Assembly: GCA_934167665.1 (NCBI GenBank)
Contig: CAKPLN010000007.1
Span: forward strand, 1-63,418
Origin: an uncultured Bacilli bacterium
GTDB taxonomy: Bacteria > Bacillota_I > Bacilli_A > RF39 > UBA660
Length of the DNA stretch: 63,418 nt
Direction: 5' to 3'
A program made the translations under genes and the position numbers. Of the stretch, positions 54,048-60,490 are shown in pieces. Under the pieces are notes generated by a model, which worked only from the letters and a program-made list of their open reading frames with translations, searched no databases and was not told the DNA's origin. The first letter of the stretch is position 1, and every line of letters begins with the position of its first letter.

Positions 54048-54320
54048 TTATTGCTCATTCATAGTATTAACAACTTCATCTAAAAATTTCTCTACATCAT
54101 TCATGTTTTTATGCTTTTTTTCTACTTTATTTATAAGATTAGTAGTATCTTTAATAAATCCAGAGATAACATTACCAGCCATATAATCTTGTAACTTATT
54201 AACTGTATTAAGGTATAAACTCAAATTTTTTAAAGCTTCATCATTAATTTTATTAATCTCAGTTCCCCATATTTTTAAAGTAGATGTGTCAACATAAACT
54301 GAAGTTTGTGAATTATTCAT
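54048..54320 (-). CDS. Small helical protein 3 of the WXG-GDPD cluster
   Basis: 90 residues, all-helical, with no signal peptide. IWGTEINKINDEALKNLSLYLNTVNKL precedes a second helix (LINKVEKKHKNMND). The size and helical hairpin resemble WXG100 or Lap-type T7SS partners, although the exact WXG is missing. Start at 54320 with AGGTGATG upstream; the ribosome site overlaps the stop of the previous gene. Confidence 0.6.
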   Translation of the reverse strand: MNNSQTSVYVDTSTLKIWGTEINKINDEALKNLSLYLNTVNKLQDYMAGNVISGFIKDTTNLINKVEKKHKNMNDVEKFLDEVVNTMNEQ

Positions 54321-54325
54321 ATACA

Positions 54326-54613
54326 TCACCTCGTATATTTTTGTTCCATAATATATGCCATCTTAACTTTAGATGTTAAATATTTTTCATACTGTTCTAA
54401 AAAAGAAGATGCTTCCTTATAAATTTTTAAATAAGAATTAAGTGTATTAATAAACTCTGTTTTAACAACTACATCCTTCCACTGATTAGAAGAAGCAATT
54501 TCCTTAATTAAATTACTAAAACAAACAATTTGCTCATTATAGCTACCTCTAATTTGTTTTAAATCATTAAGAGTCTTATCAACATTTCCAAAATCAATTT
54601 TATATTTATCCAC
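54326..54613 (-). CDS. Small helical protein 2 of the WXG-GDPD cluster
   Basis: 95 residues, two or three helices. ASSNQWKDVVVKTEFINTLNSYL has a W at the position of a WXG-type turn (W-K-D). Coupled to its neighbours: its start overlaps the stop of the preceding gene, and its stop overlaps the start region of the next. Likely a chaperone or co-secreted partner of the WXG-GDPD protein. Confidence 0.6.
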   Translation of the reverse strand: MDKYKIDFGNVDKTLNDLKQIRGSYNEQIVCFSNLIKEIASSNQWKDVVVKTEFINTLNSYLKIYKEASSFLEQYEKYLTSKVKMAYIMEQKYTR

Positions 54614-54903
54614 TATTTATCACCTAAATTACTATCTATCTTAAAATCATAAGTATCAAGTTCTAAAACTTCATTAACATAGTTAGTTAACTTTATATTT
54701 AGCTTATCTACTTCCCTTGAAACATTTTTTAAGTTATTTTGTATTATACCAGCAGTCTTAGAAACTAAAATACCATCATAATCTTCAGTTTCTGATAAAT
54801 CACCAATAATATTAGCAGCCTCAGAAGATAACTGTTGTGAAGAATTATTTAGTTTTCCTGATATAGATTGCAATTGCCCTTTACTTTTAATTTCTACTAT
54901 CAT
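54613..54903 (-). CDS. Small helical protein 1 of the WXG-GDPD cluster
   Basis: 96 residues, helical: MIVEIKSKGQLQSISGKLN, a middle acidic loop (GDLSETEDYDGIL) and a helix with NNLKNVSREVDKLNIKLTNYVN. Resembles the small partner proteins encoded behind LXG/WXG effectors. Stop overlaps the next start by one base. Confidence 0.6.
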   Translation of the reverse strand: MIVEIKSKGQLQSISGKLNNSSQQLSSEAANIIGDLSETEDYDGILVSKTAGIIQNNLKNVSREVDKLNIKLTNYVNEVLELDTYDFKIDSNLGDK

Positions 54904-54941
54904 AAAGCACCTCTATTATAATTATACCATATAACCATTAT

Positions 54942-56060
54942 TTAGGATATATTATTAAAATCTTCTTCTCCTTCTTGATAAGGAGTAATTCCTAGTACAT
55001 TATCAGTCATAACATGCTTAGCTCCCATATTCAAGTAAGCTTGTTTAGCATTCATTGTTTGAACATTCCATACACAAGTATCAATTCCATACTCTTGTAG
55101 CTTCTTTATTCGATAAGCTACGCCTTCACCAGATTTAGTATTAACACATTCAACGCCATTATCAATTATTAATTTCAAACTATTTTCCGATAAACCATCA
55201 GTTAAATACCAAATTCTAGCATTACTAGAAGTTTGTCTAATATAAGGAATATCTGTATGATTATTAGTCTGTATAATACAACTATCAATCATACCCTTTT
55301 CTTCAATTGTTTTAATAACAGCTGGCGAAAGATAAGGATCAGCTGGGCCAACACCCTTAGCATACTTTAAATCAATAATAGCTGTCATACCATACTTTTT
55401 ACAAATATCCAAATATTCTTCAAAAGTAGGTGGATTTTCACCAGTTTTTGGAGTATTATGACTACAAATAAGATTTCCATTAGCATCAAATCTTACATCT
55501 GTTTCACATCCCCAGAAACCATTTTCTCCAGCATTAATAAATGCTTCAACTGAATTATCAGTGATACCACCAAATCTATATCCTCTATGAGAAATATCAC
55601 CATTATTTTTAGATTTAATATTAAGATCAGTAATATAATCAGAAGTCATACGCATATGTTCTTTTAACTGTGCATTCTCTGCTACTAACAATTTAATTTT
55701 AGCCTCTAAATCATCAATTAATGATTGATTAACAACATACTTAACCCTAGTTTTTACAACACCATTTTCACTATAAGATTCATTTACCGCAACACTAGGA
55801 TGTTGATATTCATAATCAATCTTCGCCTGCAAATCCTCTATCTTTTTAACATTATCCTTATATACCTTTAAATCAGATAAAATACAATTAAATGCCCCTA
55901 TCGAATCATAAATCTTATCAACAGTAGAAATAAGTCCTTTAAATGATACCTCAAAACTATCAGAACTAGGTCCAACCCAAACATCTTTAATTGCTAACTT
56001 TATTAAATTAAAATCATCACTAATTTGGTTAAGACTACTATTAACTTTTTCTAGTACCAT
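54942..56060 (-). CDS. WXG-domain glycerophosphodiester phosphodiesterase fusion
   Basis: 372 residues in two parts. The N-terminus (about 1-130) is a helical hairpin with WXG (IKDVWVGPSSDSFEVSF, W-V-G near 27-29), then a coiled coil (KDNVKKIEDLQAKID). The C-terminal domain (about 165-365) is a GDPD barrel: SHRGYRFGGITDN, FWGCETDVRFDANGNLICSHN, AIIDLKYAKGV and TDNVLGITPY. The usual HD after the ExD motif reads HN, which may weaken catalysis. WXG and coiled coil suggest export by a type VII secretion system as an effector or surface enzyme; the three small helical genes behind would be partners. No T7SS core genes are present in the window. Confidence 0.72.
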   Translation of the reverse strand: MVLEKVNSSLNQISDDFNLIKLAIKDVWVGPSSDSFEVSFKGLISTVDKIYDSIGAFNCILSDLKVYKDNVKKIEDLQAKIDYEYQHPSVAVNESYSENGVVKTRVKYVVNQSLIDDLEAKIKLLVAENAQLKEHMRMTSDYITDLNIKSKNNGDISHRGYRFGGITDNSVEAFINAGENGFWGCETDVRFDANGNLICSHNTPKTGENPPTFEEYLDICKKYGMTAIIDLKYAKGVGPADPYLSPAVIKTIEEKGMIDSCIIQTNNHTDIPYIRQTSSNARIWYLTDGLSENSLKLIIDNGVECVNTKSGEGVAYRIKKLQEYGIDTCVWNVQTMNAKQAYLNMGAKHVMTDNVLGITPYQEGEEDFNNIS

Positions 56061-56114
56061 ACAAATCCCTACTTTCTATAAAAAAAATAACACATAATAA
56101 GTTTTTTAACAAGT

Positions 56115-57233
56115 CTAGTTTACACATATATTTTCATTATTTACTTCTTTATATCTATCATTTAAGTAAGACAAGTATTTATTACTATTACCAATCTTTA
56201 AATATGCCATAAAACAAGTTTTAGAAACCTTTATCTCTTCAAATAATAAATCTTTATTTTTGTATAACTTATACATCTTTCTAAGTTTTCTTCTCTGCCT
56301 ATATATAGTTCTCTTATCCGGAACTATTATTACCTTACCAGAAGGAAGTAACTTATAATTCCATTTACAAAATTTAAAATAATTAGTTAATTTAACTATT
56401 TTTGTTTTTTTAGTATTAATAATAATCCCATATTTTGAAGAAAGTTCACAATAATTCCTTAATGTTTTTAAAGCTTCATCATAACTTTTACAAATAAAAC
56501 AAGAATCATCCATATACCTAACAATAGCTGAACATCTATTTTGAACATAATGATCAAGAACATTAGGAATAATACTAGCTTCTTTTTGAGCCATCTCTAT
56601 TCCAAGTGCAATACCTTTAACAATAAAAGTATAATCTTCAATCACTTGAATAGTGTAAGAATCTCTAATATATCCCTCATGAATCTTATGAATTACCTCA
56701 TGCGATGAATTTTCAAAAAATTTAGAATAATCAATTAATACAATATAACCATTATTTCCATACTTTTTAAAATATCTTTGTAATTTTTTCCTAAGCCTAA
56801 ATAAAGAAAAAGTAAACCCTTTATTCTTTTGACTAGCCCCATTATCATATATAAGATGTGGTTGATATATAGGCAATATAATCTCATTGGAAAGAACTTT
56901 ATGTACTAAACGATCCTTTATATGAGGAGCATCTATATTTCTAACCTTTCCCCTTTCATTTATCTGAAACTTATATGTATTTCCAACTTTATAAGTATTA
57001 TCTTTAATATTATGACAAACTGTAGAAATAATTGTAAACTGATGTAACTCAAAGTTTATAGTAGACTTTTTCCATCTAACACCATTACAACACTTATCAC
57101 TATAAAACATTACTTTATGAAAACAAAATGCTTCATTAATACTAGCATATCTATTACTACGTTCAATAATTTTATTTAATCTTTTCTCTTTTCTTCTTAA
57201 ATATCTTTTTTCTTTTCTTTCTCTACTATTCAT
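56115..57233 (-). CDS. DGR reverse transcriptase
   Basis: 372-residue reverse transcriptase. The fingers have KVRNIDAPHIKDRLVHKVL, then GASQKNKGFTFSLF; catalytic motif 3 IVLIDYSKFFENSSH with Asp; motif 4 IALGIEMAQKEASIIPN, which is the DGR-type LGxxxSQ with S changed to A (other RTs have QGxxxSP); motif 5 IVRYMDDSCFI with YMDD; and a basic C-terminal thumb. It copies the TR RNA with adenine mutagenesis. Start 57233 has GGGAG in front; the upstream in-frame part includes a terminator-like hairpin. It lies downstream of avd and TR in canonical DGR order. Confidence 0.96.
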   Translation of the reverse strand: MNSRERKEKRYLRRKEKRLNKIIERSNRYASINEAFCFHKVMFYSDKCCNGVRWKKSTINFELHQFTIISTVCHNIKDNTYKVGNTYKFQINERGKVRNIDAPHIKDRLVHKVLSNEIILPIYQPHLIYDNGASQKNKGFTFSLFRLRKKLQRYFKKYGNNGYIVLIDYSKFFENSSHEVIHKIHEGYIRDSYTIQVIEDYTFIVKGIALGIEMAQKEASIIPNVLDHYVQNRCSAIVRYMDDSCFICKSYDEALKTLRNYCELSSKYGIIINTKKTKIVKLTNYFKFCKWNYKLLPSGKVIIVPDKRTIYRQRRKLRKMYKLYKNKDLLFEEIKVSKTCFMAYLKIGNSNKYLSYLNDRYKEVNNENICVN

Positions 57234-57243
57234 ATAAACTCCC

Positions 57244-57268
57244 AAAAAAAGAGAAGTATTGCTACTTC
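57244..57268 (-). terminator. Terminator-like hairpin between TR and reverse transcriptase
   Basis: On minus, GAAGTA/TACTTC stem with GCAA loop followed by about seven T, ending just before the RT ribosome site. It could end a TR-containing RNA and reduce RT expression, or serve as the 3' structure of the template RNA. Confidence 0.6.
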
Positions 57269-57513
57269 CCACAATTAATGTATAAGACTCCTAATCTAGT
57301 ATTCATTTAATCTACTTACTTAGTACTAATCCATGAAATTAAGATAAATGAATAAACTCCTAACCATGCAAAAAGCGTCCGAATTAATACATCATTAATT
57401 AACTTTAAGAATAAATCTATTCTAAGGAAATACCAATCCTTTCTTTCAAAAAGCAGTTAAAGTGTTATTTTAAACAACTTTATTTTACCTGTTCTGCTAA
57501 TTTAAACAGAAAT
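57269..57513 (-). other. Spacer between TR and RT
   Basis: About 245 nt without an ORF. In studied DGRs this section of the template RNA is bound by RT-Avd and primes cDNA synthesis. No obvious repeat; conserved secondary structure is likely but I cannot fold it reliably. Confidence 0.6.
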
Positions 57514-57617
57514 CCGGCGAAACACCGTTTGTATTATTAGCATTATTGTTATTCCAATCACCATTATTATTCACATTATAGAAATTGTTATTATTATTGG
57601 AATTAGCCGCGCGGAGC
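57514..57617 (-). repeat. DGR template repeat (TR)
   Basis: 104 nt, minus strand. In the frame of the VRs it encodes 17 Asn codons (AAT/AAC) within 26 residues, with constant codons TCC, TTC, TAT, GTG, GGT, GAT, TGG, GCT and ACA between. Identity with the VRs runs from GCTCCGCGCGGCT to GGTGTTTCGCCGG. Beyond this the TR reads GATTTC where VRs have GCTTTC, the usual IMH-star versus IMH difference. Not followed by the 8-bp hairpin found at the targets. Between avd stop (57686) and 57618 lies a further transcribed 68 nt. Confidence 0.95.
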
Positions 57618-57685
57618 AGTACTCAAACCATCATCCACGGCTCTAAAACGGTGCAATTATTATTAGTACTCCTATTTCAAAAAAG

Positions 57686-58225
57686 CTACTCAAAAAAGAC
57701 TTGAATACCCTTTGAAACCAACATTGACATGATTTCCTTATCAGAAATTGTACCATCAACCAAACTTCCATACTTCTTCTTATCAGCAGTCATAACACCC
57801 TTTATCAAGTCATATTGTCTTTGATATTTGACGCCTAACACCTCTAATTTTTTATCAAGCATACTAACGGCTTCAGAAAAGGTATAATTTTTACCATTCT
57901 TTCGGTTGAAACACTTTGAAGGATTAGTATACAAAATTCTAACCATATCCATAACCCTCTTCTCTAGAGCGTGAAGACAAGCATTAGACATCTTAAGTAA
58001 CCATCTTCTAGTTATATAATCATCAACAGTAGTAATTTTTATACTACTAGCCATATTTACAAAATCTGCTTGAAATGTTGCTAATCTATCAATTGGTTGT
58101 TGATATATTCTAGCCCATCTTGCTGAAAGCTTAGAACACAAATTCATTATCTCAACTTGTATCTCAAATGAATTCTCTACATAATCAAGATCACTAGGTT
58201 TTCTTTTAAATCTTGGTACTGACAT
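57686..58225 (-). CDS. avd: DGR accessory protein Avd
   Basis: 179-residue, mostly helical and basic. DYVENSFEIQVEIMNLCSK starts the first helix, ARWARIYQQPIDRL follows, ITRRWLLKMSNACLHALEKRVMDMVRIL is the third, and KKLEVLGVKYQRQYDLIKGVM the fourth. This four-helix barrel arrangement between target and TR matches Avd, which binds RT and template RNA. It is longer than the about 130-residue classical Avd, with a C-terminal extension (SLVDGTISDKEIMSML). Start 58225 with TTGGAG upstream; the ORF is open 16 codons further. Confidence 0.88.
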   Translation of the reverse strand: MSVPRFKRKPSDLDYVENSFEIQVEIMNLCSKLSARWARIYQQPIDRLATFQADFVNMASSIKITTVDDYITRRWLLKMSNACLHALEKRVMDMVRILYTNPSKCFNRKNGKNYTFSEAVSMLDKKLEVLGVKYQRQYDLIKGVMTADKKKYGSLVDGTISDKEIMSMLVSKGIQVFFE

Positions 58226-58329
58226 GAAATCTCCAATCTTTGACAAATATATGTCAAATATAAATAACGCCATCTTACCTGTCTTTACTCACTTTCGTTC
58301 GTAGTACGACTTCGGTAAGATGACTATCG

Positions 58330-58354
58330 GTATAGTTCCAATCTCCGACTATAC
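58330..58354 (-). promoter_or_regulatory. DGR target hairpin downstream of VR3
   Basis: Stem GTATAGTT/GACTATAC (one G-T pair) around loop CCAATCTCC. Equivalent to those at targets 1 and 2. The stretch ACTTCGGTAAGATGACTATCGG before it is shared with target 2. Confidence 0.8.
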
Positions 58355-58389
58355 AATATATTTTTTGTGACTTTACACTCTGTTTACAT

Positions 58390-59796
58390 TTAGGCTATTC
58401 GGAAAGCCGGCGAAACACCGTATGTCGTAGAAATAGCACTCGTGTCATACCAATCACCAAAATAACTCACATAATAGAAATTGTAATTAATATCGGAATT
58501 AGCCGCGCGGAGCCACCAATAAGCATTTGAGCCGTTTAGCTGTTTAATAGCCTTAGAATAACTATTTGTTGTAACTCCTGTATAATAATCTAACTGTCTA
58601 GTATTATCTCTTCCTGTATCGTTAGTAATAGTATTTGATGTCCCTTGTGCCCATACTTCAGCTGTAGACAATAAATACAACTTATCTGTTGAAGTAAAGT
58701 TAGATGAATCATCTTTACCATGCCCTGACACTACTTTTGTATCTATTATGGCGCTTTGTAAATCTGCTGGTAAAGCATTATATATATCTGTACTTAAATA
58801 ACTTCTCATACTACTTGCTGGCCAACCATCTTTGTTCCAACCATATTCATATGTTGTTCCCTTATATTCTCCTTTTGGATTCATATTATGTGTTGTAATT
58901 ATATCTGCAAATTCTAATACGAAACCACAGGCAGTTTGTGAAAAACCTTCTTGGCTACATTCTGCTGGTGTTAAAGTATTAGCTATTCTTACTGTATGTT
59001 TTCCTAGACTTCCTAGGTCTACTTCTTTAGTATCTCCTACGTTATATTTTCCTTCATAGTTTCCACTCTTTGCGGCAGCTGCTATTGTTGCCCAATCATC
59101 ATTCGCAAAGCTTACTGGATTAACATCTACTGTACCATTATTTCCAGCATAACTTGAGTCATCTACACATAAACCGGTTATAGTTTTTACTGGTGTTACT
59201 TCTGTACACGTATAAGTTCCAAGATTAGTCTTAGAACAATTTAAGTTACCATTATCAAGTGTTAATTCTACTTTTTTCTTATCATCACTCGATAAATCCA
59301 TTTTAACATTACCTTTTTTTAGGTTATCTGAAGTCATACTTCCATTATCTATTAAGCCATGAGTTCCATCACTTAAACTAACATAAAAAGTTGTGGTTCT
59401 TTTTGGTTCTCCATTGTTATCTGTTACTGTTTCAACATGAACTCTTACATAACCATTTACATCTCTATTTCCCCAAGATGACTTACCACCTTGATCTACT
59501 AATACTGGAAGTATTGCTCTAGCAGATTCTTTAGTATTAATTAAAATATAATAATCGCCATCATCTACAGCTGATGCGACTGTTCCTTCACACGTTAAAG
59601 TATCAGCTGTCCAAAGTGTCTTAGCCGCGTTCGCATAAGACTTAGCGATATCTACAAACGTATCCTTCCTAGAGTTTTCGATTACTCTACTTATTGATGG
59701 AATTGCGACCATCATCAAAATACCCATAATGACGATTACGGCTAAAAGTTCTACCAAGGTAAAACCTTTTTTACTGCTTAATTTACTACCTAACAA
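58390..59796 (-). CDS. DGR target protein 3 (cassette copy): prepilin-like with variable lectin-like domain
   Basis: 468 aa, first gene of the DGR cassette. It starts with TTG at 59796 (AGAGGTG 8 nt before) and its leader (LLGSKLSSKKGFTLVELL) differs from the other two targets, while the rest of the first about 370 residues is nearly identical to target 2. The C-terminal C-type-lectin-like domain ends WWLRAANSD... to GVSPAFRIA with VR3 (58407-58513). Variable segment 2 (about residues 375-425) also differs from the other targets. Its promoter has a 12-G spacer tract (59830-59859). The downstream genes avd, TR and RT may be read from this promoter. Confidence 0.92.
   Translation of the reverse strand: MLGSKLSSKKGFTLVELLAVIVIMGILMMVAIPSISRVIENSRKDTFVDIAKSYANAAKTLWTADTLTCEGTVASAVDDGDYYILINTKESARAILPVLVDQGGKSSWGNRDVNGYVRVHVETVTDNNGEPKRTTTFYVSLSDGTHGLIDNGSMTSDNLKKGNVKMDLSSDDKKKVELTLDNGNLNCSKTNLGTYTCTEVTPVKTITGLCVDDSSYAGNNGTVDVNPVSFANDDWATIAAAAKSGNYEGKYNVGDTKEVDLGSLGKHTVRIANTLTPAECSQEGFSQTACGFVLEFADIITTHNMNPKGEYKGTTYEYGWNKDGWPASSMRSYLSTDIYNALPADLQSAIIDTKVVSGHGKDDSSNFTSTDKLYLLSTAEVWAQGTSNTITNDTGRDNTRQLDYYTGVTTNSYSKAIKQLNGSNAYWWLRAANSDINYNFYYVSYFGDWYDTSAISTTYGVSPAFRIA
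58407..58513 (-). repeat. DGR variable repeat VR3
   Basis: 107 nt, matching the TR with one extra codon near its 3' part. In my alignment 16 of 17 substitutions fall on template A (for example AAT to GAT, ATT, TAT, AGT, TTT, TCT; AAC to TAC, GAC). The single exception adjoins the inserted codon. The CGCGCGGCT and GGTGTTTCGCCGG ends are exact. Confidence 0.95.
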
Positions 59797-59829
59797 CTTA
59801 ATCACACCTCTTCTTTCTATTATGTATAA

Positions 59830-59859
59830 AGTATACCCCCCCCCCCCAACTTTTGTCAA
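59830..59859 (-). promoter_or_regulatory. Promoter of target 3/DGR cassette with G12 spacer
   Basis: TTGACA (59854-59859) and TATACT (59830-59835) are separated by 18 nt, of which 12 (59836-59847) are consecutive G on minus. Length changes by slipped-strand mispairing would move the -35 and -10 relative to each other. The two other targets have the same spacer length but with interrupted purine tracts. Confidence 0.8.
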
Positions 59860-60129
59860 CACCATCTTTTTTTAGTAATTTTGTGGGGGCATTTGCAGTG
59901 CATTAGTCAAGTAAAAGTAGACAGTTATTTGATATAATTGATATTCTTGTCCTAAATGTCAACACAATAAATGTGTTCTGTTAGACTACAAATCTAAAAG
60001 ATGTTACCAACATAAATACGAAAAATAATTATTTATTTTAATTTAAAATTCATATTACATGAGTTGTTTTTGAAGTGGACAAATGTCCCCTTCTTTTCTA
60101 TTCTTTGTAAGGAGAAAATTCCTTATAAA
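59860..60129. other. Region upstream of the DGR cassette, no gene
   Basis: Nothing coding is visible. Short IS-end-like traces: GAAGTGGACAA at 60072-60082 (as AAAGTGGACAA at 16495), GTAGACAGTTA at about 59921, and 60108-60129 which nearly repeats 14852-14873. They look like remnants of mobile DNA. Confidence 0.4.
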
Positions 60130-60159
60130 CAAAAAAAAAGAAAACTTCGTAAAGTTTTC
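60130..60159 (-). terminator. Terminator of spoVS
   Basis: GAAAACTT/AAGTTTTC, 4-nt loop, followed by nine T on minus. Confidence 0.85.
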
Positions 60160-60167
60160 GTTAAATT

Positions 60168-60428
60168 TTATTTAGCTTCAATTATTAATTTAATAGCCGT
60201 TCTTTCTTCACCATCAATGGCAATATCTTGAAAAGCTGGAATACAAACTAAATTTTTTCCACTAGGAGCAACAAATCCTCTCGCAATAGCAACCGCTTTA
60301 ATAGCCTGATTTAATGCCCCAGCACCTACAGCTTGAATCTCAACTGTACCTTTTTCTCTAAAGACATTTGCTAAAGCTCCCGCTACACTGTTAGGATTTG
60401 ATTTACTACTTACTTTAAGTGTTTCCAT
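60168..60428 (-). CDS. spoVS: Stage V sporulation protein S
   Basis: 86 residues: METLKVSSKSNPNSVAGALA, then GTVEIQAVGAGALNQAIKAVAIARGF and PSGKNLVCIPAF, an almost complete match to SpoVS, a small Alba-like protein that affects sporulation and septation in Bacillus. Start 60428 with GAGAGGAA in front. It is part of a cluster reading towards the DGR and has its own terminator. Confidence 0.95.
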   Translation of the reverse strand: METLKVSSKSNPNSVAGALANVFREKGTVEIQAVGAGALNQAIKAVAIARGFVAPSGKNLVCIPAFQDIAIDGEERTAIKLIIEAK

Positions 60429-60490
60429 ATATATTAATTCCTCTCTTTCTGTATTAAATACTATGAAAAAAATTAATATATATTCCACTT

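Noticed and set aside
56115..57272. Group II intron or retron reverse transcriptase
   Set aside because: No maturase or intron domain V/VI; motif 4 is the DGR type; TR, Avd and VRs are next to it.
57481..57660. TR as a real coding sequence
   Set aside because: Its frame gives mostly Asn and ends soon after, without start or ribosome site. It is a template, not a gene.
57514..58513. CRISPR or simple tandem repeat
   Set aside because: The repeats TR and VR are only two dispersed copies here with A-directed differences; no regularly spaced repeats or cas genes.
2175..60428. Alternative genetic code (TGA as Trp), as in Mollicutes
   Set aside because: TGA is used as stop (for example the Crp/Fnr gene and the small helical genes), and Trp residues are encoded by TGG in conserved places.
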